From an uncultured Prochlorococcus sp. (GTDB taxonomy: Bacteria > Cyanobacteriota > Cyanobacteriia > PCC-6307 > Cyanobiaceae): a stretch of 64,000 nucleotides of DNA. Below the pieces are notes generated by a model. The model did no database searches. It was not told the DNA's origin and worked only from the letters and a program-made list of their open reading frames with translations. Below, in pieces: positions 46,984 to 56,838 of this stretch (positions are counted from its first letter, which is position 1; every line of letters begins with the position of its first letter). The stretch is taken from contig CACGVZ010000003.1 in assembly GCA_902576415.1 (NCBI GenBank), positions 1 to 64,000 of the forward strand, written 5' to 3'. The position numbers were made by a program, and so were the translations under genes.

Positions 46984-48780
46984 TTATTCATCAATTGTTA
47001 TTTCAATATCTAATTCTTTTAATTGTGATTCAGAGACATTTGAAGGTGCATTTGTGAGAAGACATTTTGCTTGTTGATTTTTTGGAAAAGCAATTGTCTC
47101 TCTGATTGAATCTGCACCAATGATCAGCATGGTAATACGATCCAATCCAAATGCTATTCCACCATGAGGAGGAGCACCCATTTCTAAGGCTTCTATTAAA
47201 AATCCAAATTTTTCATCAATTTCTTTATCAGTAAGTCCTACTGTTTTCAAAACCTCTCTTTGTAAGTTCGCTTCATGAATACGTAAAGAGCCACCTCCTA
47301 ACTCCAATCCATTGAGAACTAAGTCATAAGCATTTGCTGTAGAGCTTTCAATTTCTTTTTTCAAGTTTTCATAATCTTTAGATTTTATATTTTTTGGAGA
47401 ACAAAAAGGATGATGTAAAGCTTCATATCTATTTTCCTCTTCATTTCTCTCAAACATCGGGAAGTCAGTTACCCATAAGAAATTCCATTTACTTTTATCT
47501 ATGAGATTTAAGTCTTTTGCGATATATTGTCTAACCCTATCTAATGACTGATTGACAATTTGTTTATCTCCAGCTCCTAAGAGGATTAAGTCTCCATCTT
47601 TTGCTTCTGTGATTTTTAAAATATCAGCTATATGCTCTTCACTTAAATTATTTTTAATTGCCCCAATAGTCTCAAGCTCATTTCCTTTGACCCTTATAAA
47701 GGCCAAACCACCAGCCCCTGCATCTTGAGCTACTTGGAAGATATCACCTCCCGGTTTAATTCTTACGTTGCTAATACTTGAATTACCTCCTTTGACTGTT
47801 ATGGATTTTATATAACCTCCAGACTTAATTGCCTTGGTGAAAATATTAAATCCAATATCACCTAATACTCCTCCTAAATCTTTTAATAACATTTGATATC
47901 TAGTATCTGGTCTATCAGTGCCGTAATTATCCATTGCTGCCTGCCATGACATTCTTGGAAAAGAATTATTAAAGTTAATATCTAACACTTCTTTCCATAT
48001 TTTTTTTATGAGACTTTCATTAAAAGAAATTATTTCTTCTTCACTAATAAAGCTCATCTCAATATCTAATTGAGTAAACTCTGGTTGTCTATCTGCCCTC
48101 AGGTCTTCATCACGGAAACATTTTGCGATTTGATAATACTTGTCCAGGCCTCCAACCATTAAAAGTTGTTTAAATAGTTGTGGGGATTGAGGTAAAGCAA
48201 AAAATTCTCCATTTGAAAGACGTGCAGGCACAAGAAAATCGCGAGCACCCTCTGGAGTTGACTTTGTAAGTAATGGGGTTTCTACTTCTGTAAATCCAAA
48301 ATTATCAAGAAATTCTCTTGCAACTTTAATAACCTTATGTCTTGTTTTTAAATTTTCTAGTAATTTTCCCCTTCTTAAATCAAGGTATCTATATTTTAAT
48401 CTGAGTTCCTCTTTGGTATTTTCATAATCATGTATAGAGACTGGAAAAGGTAAGTTTTTTTTAATTTGGTTGAGAATTTGCAAATCTTTAACCTTAAGCT
48501 CTAACTCTCCAGTACTTAAATTTTTGTTTATGGAATCTTTGGGCCTTTCATTAATGATTCCGCTAACCATTATTACTGTTTCATTTCTTAGAGTTTCTGC
48601 CTGTTTAAATAGATCTGCACCATCATCGGGGTTAATTGTTATTTGTAGGAATCCACTATGGTCTCTTAAATCAATAAAAATTACACCACCATGATCTCTT
48701 CTTCTATCTACCCATCCGCATAAATTAACTAATTTACCAATATCTGTATTATTGAGTTCTTTGCAAATTTTGTTTCTCAT
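46984..48780 (-). CDS. aspS: Aspartyl-tRNA synthetase
   Basis: A 598-aa class II synthetase of the bacterial type. The N-terminal OB-fold reads [20 protein letters not shown] (about residues 17-36). Motif 2 is [18 protein letters not shown] with [19 protein letters not shown]. The GAD insertion follows, and motif 3 is [14 protein letters not shown] near the C-terminus. Whether it is discriminating (Asp only) or also charges tRNA-Asn depends on GatCAB, which is not in the window. It is 55 bases from gcvT, in the same direction. Confidence 0.97.
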   Translation of the reverse strand: MRNKICKELNNTDIGKLVNLCGWVDRRRDHGGVIFIDLRDHSGFLQITINPDDGADLFKQAETLRNETVIMVSGIINERPKDSINKNLSTGELELKVKDLQILNQIKKNLPFPVSIHDYENTKEELRLKYRYLDLRRGKLLENLKTRHKVIKVAREFLDNFGFTEVETPLLTKSTPEGARDFLVPARLSNGEFFALPQSPQLFKQLLMVGGLDKYYQIAKCFRDEDLRADRQPEFTQLDIEMSFISEEEIISFNESLIKKIWKEVLDINFNNSFPRMSWQAAMDNYGTDRPDTRYQMLLKDLGGVLGDIGFNIFTKAIKSGGYIKSITVKGGNSSISNVRIKPGGDIFQVAQDAGAGGLAFIRVKGNELETIGAIKNNLSEEHIADILKITEAKDGDLILLGAGDKQIVNQSLDRVRQYIAKDLNLIDKSKWNFLWVTDFPMFERNEEENRYEALHHPFCSPKNIKSKDYENLKKEIESSTANAYDLVLNGLELGGGSLRIHEANLQREVLKTVGLTDKEIDEKFGFLIEALEMGAPPHGGIAFGLDRITMLIIGADSIRETIAFPKNQQAKCLLTNAPSNVSESQLKELDIEITIDE

Positions 48781-48835
48781 CTAAGTATGATTTATTTATC
48801 AATAACTTATAATAATTCTTTAAGGGTAAATTTAG

Positions 48836-49948
48836 TTAATAATTTTTTTTATAAAAAGCTCTTTTTGTTATAACCCCTTTGAACTTTTTGCCTCTTATTA
48901 ATATTTGAACTTCATTATTTATTAACGCATGAGAAGTATTGATGTATGCAAAAGCTATAGCTTTTTGTCTAGTTGGAGACCAACTGCCGCTTGTGATAGT
49001 CCCAATATTTTCTTCACCTTTAAAAATTGTGCAACCTTTTCTTCCTATTGCTTTACCTTCTATAGAGAGACCAACTAACTTTTTTTGAATACCTAATCTA
49101 GACTGCTCTTCAAGAAATCTTCTTCCAAAAAATTCGTGATTATTTTCTAAATGTACTAGCCAGCCTAACCCTGCTTCATATGGAGAAGTTTCTTCATTTA
49201 TGTCTTGACCATAAAGATGCATGCCTGCTTCAAGTCTAAGAGTATCCCTCGCTCCTAAACCACAAGGTGCAACATTTTTGGAAATTGAGAAATCCCATAA
49301 ATTAATTGCTGCTTTTTTAGATAAAAGTATTTCTAGACCATTTTCCCCGGTATATCCTGTCTTTGAAAAGAAAATTTTTTCTTTAGGCGAAATATGTTCA
49401 AAAATTTTATATTCGCATCCAAAGTTAGGGATATGTGAGATCGAAGATTCAATCCATTCTTCAAATAAATCGAATGAGTTTTTCCCCTGTAAGGCTAAAA
49501 GTACTTTGTCTTTTTTAAAGTTTGTTATCGAAATTTCATATTTATTTAAATTATTTTTTATCCACTGAAAATCTCTTTCATATCTACTTGCATTAACTAT
49601 TAACAATAATTCTGATATATCATTTTCTTGTATACCAAGGTCATAAATTATTAAGTCATCTATTATTCCTCCTTTATCATTGAGCATTACTGTATAAAGC
49701 CCTTGACCTTCAGAAAAGGAGTATAAATTAGTAGGAAAAAGTTTTTGAATATAATCCTTTGGATTGATTCCTTTAACAGATATCACGCCCATGTGAGAAA
49801 TATCAAATAATCCTGTTGAAGATCTAACTGATTCATGCTCTTTAATTAATCCTGAAAATGATATGGGCATTTCCCAACCTGCAAAATCCACTAATTTTGC
49901 ATTAGATTCAACATATTTTGAATAAAGAGGACTTTTTAGCAAATCCAT
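48836..49948 (-). CDS. gcvT: Glycine cleavage system T protein (aminomethyltransferase)
   Basis: GcvT transfers the methylene group from the lipoylated H protein to THF during photorespiratory or one-carbon glycine cleavage. The 370-aa protein shows [20 protein letters not shown] (about residues 18-37), [31 protein letters not shown] and [11 protein letters not shown]. The folate-binding aspartate sits near the N-terminal block. Only 50 bases separate it from speB, leaving no room for a glycine riboswitch. Confidence 0.97.
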   Translation of the reverse strand: MDLLKSPLYSKYVESNAKLVDFAGWEMPISFSGLIKEHESVRSSTGLFDISHMGVISVKGINPKDYIQKLFPTNLYSFSEGQGLYTVMLNDKGGIIDDLIIYDLGIQENDISELLLIVNASRYERDFQWIKNNLNKYEISITNFKKDKVLLALQGKNSFDLFEEWIESSISHIPNFGCEYKIFEHISPKEKIFFSKTGYTGENGLEILLSKKAAINLWDFSISKNVAPCGLGARDTLRLEAGMHLYGQDINEETSPYEAGLGWLVHLENNHEFFGRRFLEEQSRLGIQKKLVGLSIEGKAIGRKGCTIFKGEENIGTITSGSWSPTRQKAIAFAYINTSHALINNEVQILIRGKKFKGVITKRAFYKKNY

Positions 49949-49998
49949 GAAATATTTAGTTTTTATTTAGTATTTTTACACTTTAGTTTAGAAATTTT

Positions 49999-50880
49999 TT
50001 ATTGCATATTTTCTAATGACAAAATTAAGCTTCTAAGTACTTTGGCTGCAACTATACTACTTACTCCGCTTTTATCAATTTCTGGAGATAATTCCACAAT
50101 ATCTGAAGCCACAATTCTAAATTCTTTTAAAGTTTCTAGTATTTCTTCAAAATCATTCCAAAAAAATCCTCCCGGTTCTGGAGTGCCCGTCCCTGCTAAT
50201 AAACTGGGATCAAACCAATCTAAATCTATCGTTAAATAGATTGGAGAATTAGCGTATGGTAGAAGGGCTTGTTTTAACTCATATGCATTTCCACCTGGAC
50301 AAAAGTTAACTAGTTGGTTGTGGTTATTCATAATTTCAAATTCTTCCTTAGTCCCACTTCTAATTCCTACTTGCAAAATTTTCTTTTTAGGTAGCACTTC
50401 TAAGCATCTTTTCATAGTACAAGCATGACTATGTTCATTTCCTATATATGAATCTCTTAAATCTGCATGAGCATCAAGTTGAACCAATATCAAATCTGGA
50501 TATTTTTTTACCAATGCTTCAATAGCACCTCTTGTAATAGAGTGTTCTCCTCCAAGCATAATAGGACTAAGGCGTTTACTAATTAAATAATTTGTTGCTG
50601 ATTTAACCGATTCAATAACAGACTTTGAGTCATTTTTATCAATTAATATTGATCCAAAATCAACATATATGATATCTTCTAAGTCTTTTTTTATTTTTGG
50701 ACAATATGTTTCTAAACAAGAACTGACTTGTCTTATTGCTTCTGGACCAAATCTTGCTCCTGGTTTAAACGAACATGTCCCGTCATAATTAACTCCAAAT
50801 ATACCAATTGAGCAATTCTCAGGACTTCTTTTTGATCCCATATAAATTGCATTTTCGTTATCAAATAAATTTTTTGTCAT
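49999..50880 (-). CDS. speB: Agmatinase / arginase-family ureohydrolase
   Basis: A 293-aa ureohydrolase. The manganese ligands are in MLGGEHSITRG (His), QLDAHADLRD (two Asp and His) and LTIDLDWFDPSLL (two Asp). Agmatinase, giving putrescine, is favoured because the gene follows speE (spermidine synthase), which consumes putrescine. Arginase or guanidino hydrolases share the fold. ATG 50880 is preferred; ATG 50889 would overlap speE by eight bases. Confidence 0.9.
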   Translation of the reverse strand: MTKNLFDNENAIYMGSKRSPENCSIGIFGVNYDGTCSFKPGARFGPEAIRQVSSCLETYCPKIKKDLEDIIYVDFGSILIDKNDSKSVIESVKSATNYLISKRLSPIMLGGEHSITRGAIEALVKKYPDLILVQLDAHADLRDSYIGNEHSHACTMKRCLEVLPKKKILQVGIRSGTKEEFEIMNNHNQLVNFCPGGNAYELKQALLPYANSPIYLTIDLDWFDPSLLAGTGTPEPGGFFWNDFEEILETLKEFRIVASDIVELSPEIDKSGVSSIVAAKVLRSLILSLENMQ

Positions 50881-50881
50881 C

Positions 50882-51733
50882 TCATGCATCTAGTTCTTTT
50901 ACAATTTTATTTGGCATCATTTTGAATGCTGCATTTTGAAAATTTAAATTCCAAATTTCACATCCTTTTTCTATTTTTAAGGTTTCATCATAATTTTGCT
51001 TTGATAAATTTAGATCTTCTGAAGAAGCAAATGTCCAACTCCAAATCCCGCTTGGATATATAGGCACAAAGGAATACATAGTTTCAGAAACTTTAAATAT
51101 ATTTTTTAGGCTTTTCAAAATATTTATGTGAATATTTTTGAATGATTCAGGAGATTCGCTTTGCGTCGCTAATATCCCCTTTGGAGTAAGTATTCTTTTA
51201 CATTCTTCATAAAAAGAGTCTGAAAATAATAAATTTGAAAATTCTGAGGGATCTGAACAATCTATAAATATAACGTCGTAAAAATTATCTCTTGTTTTTT
51301 TTACCCATTTAACACCATCATCAACATGTATTTCTAATCTTTTGTCATTCCATGCTTCCCCTCCAATTTCTTTTAGAAATTTTTTAGATATTTTTATAAC
51401 CTCCTCATCAATTTCTACTAGATCAATTTTTGATATTTGAGAATATTTAACGCATTCTCTTACAGTACCACCGTCACCACCGCCAATAATAAGTACATTA
51501 GATTTTTCGTCAATGCTACTTAATGCAGGATGCACAAGACACTCATGATAATATTTCTCGTCTTTTAATGATGTCATCCAGCAACCTTCTAACATTAAAG
51601 CTTTACCATAATATGCATTTTCAATAACAATAATTTCTTGATATTTAGAGGTTTTTTTAATTAGAATTTTCCCATTAAGGCCAAATCTTGAGCCTTTATG
51701 ATATTCATCTATCCATGTTGTAATATTTGTCAT
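50882..51733 (-). CDS. speE: Spermidine synthase
   Basis: SpeE transfers aminopropyl from decarboxylated SAM to putrescine. The 283-aa protein contains EYHKGSRFGLNGKILIKKT near the start, KYYHECLVHPAL, the SAM loop NVLIIGGGDGGTVRECVKY (about residues 80-98) and FIDCSDPSEFS with the catalytic aspartate. Its ATG overlaps the stop of the out-of-frame mazG tail by an ATGA junction, and speB follows one base after its stop. Together these suggest a mazG-speE-speB operon. Confidence 0.96.
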   Translation of the reverse strand: MTNITTWIDEYHKGSRFGLNGKILIKKTSKYQEIIVIENAYYGKALMLEGCWMTSLKDEKYYHECLVHPALSSIDEKSNVLIIGGGDGGTVRECVKYSQISKIDLVEIDEEVIKISKKFLKEIGGEAWNDKRLEIHVDDGVKWVKKTRDNFYDVIFIDCSDPSEFSNLLFSDSFYEECKRILTPKGILATQSESPESFKNIHINILKSLKNIFKVSETMYSFVPIYPSGIWSWTFASSEDLNLSKQNYDETLKIEKGCEIWNLNFQNAAFKMMPNKIVKELDA

Positions 51734-51868
51734 TTGCTTTTAGGAATTTTTCCCGCCAGTTTTTGCTTGGCTATTTGCCAAAGTCGTTGAAATTCTTTGG
51801 GAGTTTGTTTTTTAATATTATCTCCTGCATGCTCTTCGACTATTGAAAATCTGTCTAAAAATTTTATA
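51730..51868 (-). pseudogene. mazG: Out-of-frame C-terminal tail of mazG
   Basis: Read one frame away from the main mazG ORF, this stretch has no stop and begins KTNIKFLDRFSIVEEHAG, continuing through RLWQIAKQKLAGK to TGA at 51732-51730. This matches the usual MazG C-terminus (ALQKxNxKFxxRFxxVE). Removing one A from the A7 run joins SALQK to TNIKF and restores a protein of about 284 aa. The TGA overlaps the speE ATG as ATGA. A base-calling error, recent mutation or slippage site are all possible. Confidence 0.85.
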
Positions 51869-52585
51869 TTAGTTTTTTTGAAGAGCTGACTCAGGATTTA
51901 TTTTTAAAAAGTTTGAGAGATTCAGAAGGGTAAAGTAAATATCTCCAAATTCATTTTTTATATTTAAATCAGATTTGCTTTTAATTGCCTCTTTTAATTC
52001 ATTTATCTCTTCTTCTAACTTTTTAAAAATCTCATCAGTACTTTCCCACTTGAAACCATGTTCCTTAACAACATTTGTGATTTTATCTGTACCAATAGTT
52101 GGAGGTAAATTTTTAATTTTCAAATTCAAATTTCTACTAATTGAAGATTTCATGTGAGGTACTTCTTTTTCTAAATTTTTTATATTTCCCCAAATCTGTT
52201 GTGATTTTTTTAATGATACTTTTTCTTTTTTGTTAAAAATATATGGATGTCTATTAATAATTTTCTTATTTAGATTTTTTATAACATCATTTAGTTCAAA
52301 TTCTTTTTCTTCGTAAGCGATTTCAGCATGAAGCATTACTTGTAATAAAAGATCTCCTAACTCTTCACATATGTTGTTTGCATTTTTTTCATATATCGCA
52401 TCTATAAATTCATTACTTTCTTCATACAAAAATGGGATCAACGATATATGAGACTGTATTTTCTGCCATGGGCAGCCCCAATTTTTATCTTTTAATGCTT
52501 TGATATTAGATATTAAAATTTTAAAACTATTTATAGTCTCTAAATCAGAATTGTTTTCCAATTTATATCTATTGTTTGAGGACAT
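51869..52585 (-). CDS. mazG: MazG nucleoside triphosphate pyrophosphohydrolase, truncated by a frameshift
   Basis: MazG hydrolyses (d)NTPs to monophosphates as a house-cleaning or (p)ppGpp-modulating enzyme. Both tandem domains keep their metal-binding motifs: EESNEFIDAI with EELGDLL, and EEEINELKEAI with NEFGDIYF. The frame stops at 51869, just after SALQKN, where the family continues. The A7 run at 51873-51879 (coding strand) shifts the frame, and the missing C-terminal 48 codons are intact in another frame at 51730-51868. ATG 52585 is preferred over TTG 52618. The protein may still be active, since both catalytic motifs precede the break. Confidence 0.9.
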   Translation of the reverse strand: MSSNNRYKLENNSDLETINSFKILISNIKALKDKNWGCPWQKIQSHISLIPFLYEESNEFIDAIYEKNANNICEELGDLLLQVMLHAEIAYEEKEFELNDVIKNLNKKIINRHPYIFNKKEKVSLKKSQQIWGNIKNLEKEVPHMKSSISRNLNLKIKNLPPTIGTDKITNVVKEHGFKWESTDEIFKKLEEEINELKEAIKSKSDLNIKNEFGDIYFTLLNLSNFLKINPESALQKN

Positions 52586-52665
52586 AGGATATATTTTATT
52601 AATTAAATTTTGCCTCAATCATGAAATATTTAAATACTTAGTATAAATTTTTCAACTTCATCTAT

Positions 52666-52671
52666 TAGAAT
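52666..52671 (+). promoter_or_regulatory. Candidate -10 element for tRNA-Val
   Basis: TAGAAT lies 12 bases before the tRNA-Val 5' end, at about the right distance for a short leader. The -35 region is not convincing. It lies in the 98-base gap divergent from mazG. Confidence 0.3.
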
Positions 52672-52683
52672 GTTTTATTATAA

Positions 52684-52755
<72 letters not shown>

Positions 52756-52770
52756 TTTATTATTTTTCTA

Positions 52771-53112
52771 ATGACTGAGATCGTCAATCTTTCAATCAGT
52801 CAAAGCGCTGCTTCAGAACTATCTAGGCAAGCTTCTTTTGGAGGTTCTCCAGGAGAAATGTCGATTGATTTGGTAGAGGATAAAAATTGTTCCGAAGGAT
52901 GGATGCATATTAAATTAAGGCCTGGTATGTGTGATGGATCCCCTATTTCGAGAACTGAAGGAGTAACTTTATATGCGGATGTAAAAAAGTTTAATTTACT
53001 GAAAGATTTAAAATTAGATTATTACGGTGATTTGAGCGGTGGTGGATTTCTTATTTCAACACCAAAAAATGCAAAGCGATGTTCTTGTGGTTCCGGCTTC
53101 AAACTTTTGTAG
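52771..53112 (+). CDS. A-type iron-sulfur carrier protein (IscA/SufA/HesB family)
   Basis: A 113-aa protein of the Fe-S carrier family, which passes clusters to target apoproteins. The three family cysteines are visible: one in DKNCSEGWMHIKL (about residue 39) and the C-terminal pair in AKRCSCGSGFKLL. SAASELSRQA is the usual N-terminal helix, and GGGFLISTPKNA corresponds to the FxxxNPNA block. The normal CGCG is CSCG here and the first cysteine lies in a divergent context, so it is an atypical member. ATG 52771 sits 15 bases after tRNA-Val. Confidence 0.85.
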   Translation: MTEIVNLSISQSAASELSRQASFGGSPGEMSIDLVEDKNCSEGWMHIKLRPGMCDGSPISRTEGVTLYADVKKFNLLKDLKLDYYGDLSGGGFLISTPKNAKRCSCGSGFKLL

Positions 53113-53210
53113 AATGAATGTGCCTTTTTTTGCAAACTAATATTATTTTCATTAATTGGCTGCTCTCAAGATAAAATAAACAAAAAGTTTATTGAAATAA
53201 AAATTTGCAC

Positions 53211-55967
53211 ATGACAGAGATGAATGATCAATTATCTTTAGAGAATTATTCACCTTTTGAAGTAGAGAAAAAGTGGCAAGAAAAATGGGAAAGTCTAAAG
53301 GCGTTTAGTCCTAACCCTGAGGATGATGGGGAGCCTTTTTGTGTTGTTATTCCCCCACCAAATGTAACTGGATCTTTGCATATGGGGCATGCATTTAATA
53401 CGGCTTTGATAGATGTTGTAGTACGTTTTCAAAGACTTTTAGGTAAGAATGTTTTGTGTTTACCAGGAACTGATCATGCTTCAATAGCTGTTCAAACTAT
53501 TCTCGAAAAAAAATTAAAAAGTGAAGGTAAAACAAGCGAGGATATTGGAAGAGATGAATTTCTTAAAAGAGCATGGAACTGGAAAGAACAAAGTGGTGGA
53601 AGAATAGTTTCTCAATTAAAAAGGATAGGATATTCAGTTGACTGGACTAGAGAAAGATTTACTCTTGATCAAAAATTAAATGAAGCAGTAATTGAGGCTT
53701 TTAATATTCTCCATAAAAAGAATTTAATTTATAGAGGCGAATATTTGGTTAATTGGTGCCCTGAATCTCAATCTGCTGTAAGTGATCTTGAAGTTGAAAT
53801 GCAAGAAGTAAATGGTCATTTATGGCATTTTAAATACCCTTTAATTTCTGAAAGTGGTGAATATTTAGATAAATACTTAGAAGTTGCAACAACAAGACCA
53901 GAAACTCTTTTGGGTGATACTGCTGTAGCAGTTAATCCTAATGATGATAGATATAAAGAATTTATTGGTGTCAAAGTAAAAGTCCCTTTCGTTGATAGAG
54001 AAATACCTATTATTGCTGATTCACACGTTGATAAAGATTTTGGTACGGGTTGTGTGAAGGTTACTCCAGCCCATGATCCAAATGATTTTGCAATAGGAAA
54101 AAGGCATAATTTAAAACAGATTAATGTAATGAACAAAGATGGAACTTTAAACATTAATGCAGGTATTTTTCAAAATTTAGATAGATATGATGCTAGAAAG
54201 AAAATTATCAAAGAATTGGATAACTTAGGCCTTTTGACGAAGATAGAAGATTATAAACATACTGTTCCTTTTTCTGATAGAGGTAAGGTGCCAATTGAAC
54301 CTTTACTGTCAACACAATGGTTTTTGAAAATGGATGATATATCACAAGGATGTCTTAATGAAATTGATTCTAAAAACCCATCGTTTATTCCTCCACGCTG
54401 GGAGAAAGTTTATAAGGATTGGTTAGAGAATATTAATGATTGGTGTATCAGTCGGCAATTGTGGTGGGGGCACCAAATACCAGCATGGTATGTTTTAGAT
54501 GACTCTCAAGATTCAATAGAACAAAATACTCCATATATCGTTGCAAGAAATGAAGAAGACGCCTTAATCGAAGCTAATAAAAAATTTGGATTAAATATTA
54601 AATTGGTCCGTGATAAAGATGTTTTGGATACATGGTTTTCAAGTGGTTTATGGCCTTTCTCAACTCTTGGTTGGCCAAATACCAATGATCCTGATTTTAA
54701 AAAATGGTATCCAAATAATGTTCTTGTTACTGGTTTCGATATTATTTTCTTCTGGGTGGCCAGAATGACAATGATGGGGAATACTTTTACGAACAATATT
54801 CCTTTTAAGGATGTTTATATTCATGGTCTAGTTAGAGATGAAAACAATAAAAAAATGAGTAAAAGTTCAGGTAATGGTATTGATCCAATACTATTAATTG
54901 ATAAATATGGTTCTGATGCTCTACGGTTTGCTTTAATTCGAGAAGTTGCAGGCGCTGGACAAGATATCCGGCTTGATTTTGATAGAAAAAAAGATACATC
55001 CTCAACTGTTGAAGCTTCAAGAAATTTTGCGAATAAATTATGGAATGCAACTAAATTTGTTTTAATAAATAAAACTTCTAACAATAATTATTCGCTTACT
55101 GAGAGTGATGAAACTTCTTTAGAATTATGTGATAAGTGGATTTTATCGAAATTGAATCAGATAAATATAAAAGTCGCTGCTTTGTTGAAAGAATATAAAT
55201 TGGGAGAATCTGCGAAACTTCTATATGAATTTGCATGGAATGATTTTTGTGACTGGTATGTAGAATTTGCCAAACAAAGGTTTAATAATAAAGAGACTAA
55301 AAATAGACAAATATCTGAAAAAGTTTTAATAAAGGTCCTCAATGATATTTTGGTAATGATTCATCCTTTTATGCCGCACATTACTGAGGAACTTTGGCAT
55401 GTACTGCAACTAAAACCAGATAATGCATTATTATCTCTTCAAAAATGGCCAATTCACGAACATAAATTTGTTGATAATAAGCTTGATAATTCCTTTCAAC
55501 AACTCTTTGAAATTATTAGGCTGATTAGAAATTTGAGAGCTGAATTAGGTCTTAAGCCATCAGAAAAAGGTCCTGTATATTTAATCTCAGATAATGATGA
55601 ATTGATTGATTTTTTAAAAATTGTAGTTGATGATATTCAAACCTTAACTAAATCATCTGAAATATTTATTTTTAAAACTAATGCTGTTGATAAAAAAGAG
55701 TTTGCTAAATCTTTTTCTGGAATAATTAGTGATTTAGAGGTTTACTTACCTTTTCAGGATTTTGTAAATATAGATGCATTAAAGGAACGGTTAACCAAGG
55801 ATTTAAAAAAGGTGACTAATGAATTAGAAAATTTAAATAAGAGATTATCTAATAGAAATTTCGTTGATAAGGCTCCAAAAGATATTGTTGATGAATGCAG
55901 ATTTAAAATAAATGAGGGTTCGGTGCAAAAGGAGAGAATTACTAGAAAACTTGAACTATTGAATTGA
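53211..55967 (+). CDS. valS: Valyl-tRNA synthetase
   Basis: A 918-aa class Ia synthetase. The HIGH-type motif is NVTGSLHMGHAFNTAL (about residues 47-62), the editing domain has TTRPETLLGDTAVAVNP, and the KMSKS loop is KKMSKSSGNGIDP (about 545). The C-terminal coiled-coil arm ends KERITRKLELLN. ATG 53211 is chosen over a TTG two codons upstream. It lies just downstream of tRNA-Val and the Fe-S carrier, and is followed by the VTT protein after two bases. Confidence 0.98.
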   Translation: MTEMNDQLSLENYSPFEVEKKWQEKWESLKAFSPNPEDDGEPFCVVIPPPNVTGSLHMGHAFNTALIDVVVRFQRLLGKNVLCLPGTDHASIAVQTILEKKLKSEGKTSEDIGRDEFLKRAWNWKEQSGGRIVSQLKRIGYSVDWTRERFTLDQKLNEAVIEAFNILHKKNLIYRGEYLVNWCPESQSAVSDLEVEMQEVNGHLWHFKYPLISESGEYLDKYLEVATTRPETLLGDTAVAVNPNDDRYKEFIGVKVKVPFVDREIPIIADSHVDKDFGTGCVKVTPAHDPNDFAIGKRHNLKQINVMNKDGTLNINAGIFQNLDRYDARKKIIKELDNLGLLTKIEDYKHTVPFSDRGKVPIEPLLSTQWFLKMDDISQGCLNEIDSKNPSFIPPRWEKVYKDWLENINDWCISRQLWWGHQIPAWYVLDDSQDSIEQNTPYIVARNEEDALIEANKKFGLNIKLVRDKDVLDTWFSSGLWPFSTLGWPNTNDPDFKKWYPNNVLVTGFDIIFFWVARMTMMGNTFTNNIPFKDVYIHGLVRDENNKKMSKSSGNGIDPILLIDKYGSDALRFALIREVAGAGQDIRLDFDRKKDTSSTVEASRNFANKLWNATKFVLINKTSNNNYSLTESDETSLELCDKWILSKLNQINIKVAALLKEYKLGESAKLLYEFAWNDFCDWYVEFAKQRFNNKETKNRQISEKVLIKVLNDILVMIHPFMPHITEELWHVLQLKPDNALLSLQKWPIHEHKFVDNKLDNSFQQLFEIIRLIRNLRAELGLKPSEKGPVYLISDNDELIDFLKIVVDDIQTLTKSSEIFIFKTNAVDKKEFAKSFSGIISDLEVYLPFQDFVNIDALKERLTKDLKKVTNELENLNKRLSNRNFVDKAPKDIVDECRFKINEGSVQKERITRKLELLN

Positions 55968-55969
55968 GA

Positions 55970-56566
55970 ATGAATATATTCCTAGAAAATATTTATAATT
56001 TGTCTTTTTTTTTTAATACTGGAATTGGAATCTTATCTTTTGTTTGTCTTTATATTTTAATTGTTTTATTAATACTTCCAGCTTCTTGGTTATCTTTATT
56101 ATCGGGTTTTTTATATGGTTCATATTTAGGATCAATTATCGTTTTTATTTCCGCTTCCATTGGAGCATCAGTTGCATTTTTCTTATCAAAAACTTTTTTT
56201 GCAAAAAAGCTAAAAAACCTTTTTAGTCGTTATCCAAAATTAAGTGTTATGGAGAAAGTAGTAGAAAAAGGCGGACTTAAATTAATTTTTTTAGCGAGGT
56301 TATCTCCGATATTTCCCTTCAGTATTCTAAATTATTTTTATGGTTTGAATAATATTAAATTTAGAGATTTCTCTCTTGGCCTTCTTGGTATTGTTCCAGG
56401 AACTTTTCTTTATTGCTCAATAGGTAGTTTGGCAAAAAGTCTCCAGGAGTTAAAAAATGTGCAATCACCAAATAATTTGTATATGACTATTATCGGAGTT
56501 GTATCAACTTTTTTGGTTGTATATTTCTTAGCTAAATACTCCAGAGAATATTTTGAAAATTCCTAA
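55970..56566 (+). CDS. VTT-domain (TVP38/TMEM64/DedA-like) membrane protein
   Basis: A 198-aa protein with about five hydrophobic segments. LSGFLYGSYLGSIIVFISAS (about residues 43-62) with IGASVAFFLSKTFF and FLARLSPIFPFSILNYFYGL (about 103-122) are VTT-domain signatures. Related proteins are lipid scramblases or flippases and DedA-type carriers; the substrate here is unknown. ATG 55970 is preferred to a TTG overlapping the valS stop. It is likely cotranscribed with valS. Confidence 0.88.
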   Translation: MNIFLENIYNLSFFFNTGIGILSFVCLYILIVLLILPASWLSLLSGFLYGSYLGSIIVFISASIGASVAFFLSKTFFAKKLKNLFSRYPKLSVMEKVVEKGGLKLIFLARLSPIFPFSILNYFYGLNNIKFRDFSLGLLGIVPGTFLYCSIGSLAKSLQELKNVQSPNNLYMTIIGVVSTFLVVYFLAKYSREYFENS

Positions 56567-56570
56567 GAAT

Positions 56571-56723
56571 TTAATTTTTAATATTCCAATCTCTAATAGA
56601 TGCAATAAAGAAAAACCAAAATAGCCTAACTTTACCTAAAAAAGTTTTATTGGCTTCTAATTCGATATATTTTGCCTGACCACAAGGTGTTTTTATGTAG
56701 TTGAAAACTGTTTTCTTCGTCAT
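56571..56723 (-). CDS. Short 50-residue protein, unknown
   Basis: A 50-codon frame from ATG 56723 to TAA 56571-56573, filling most of the 272-base gap between the VTT gene and the ligase. The translation starts MTKKTVFNYIKTPCGQAKYI and ends with an aromatic segment, GKVRLFWFFFIASIRDWN. Codon use looks like its neighbours. I see no known domain, and it lacks the high-light-inducible protein motif. It ends four bases from the convergent VTT gene stop. Probably real, function unknown. Confidence 0.55.
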   Translation of the reverse strand: MTKKTVFNYIKTPCGQAKYIELEANKTFLGKVRLFWFFFIASIRDWNIKN

Positions 56724-56838
56724 AAGTCTCTCAAAAGTCCTAATAAATATTTTTTATATTTTATAGCCAATATTTTAAGTTTTTTTATTTAAAAACCACA
56801 TTTATCATTGACTACTTTGTTGAATAATTTTTTAAAAT

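Noticed and set aside
49221..49568. 115-codon open frame antisense to gcvT
   Set aside because: gcvT is intact on the other strand and the antisense product has no domain pattern.
49949..49998. Glycine riboswitch before gcvT
   Set aside because: Only 50 bases separate speB and gcvT, too short for the aptamer, and no conserved glycine-aptamer core is visible.
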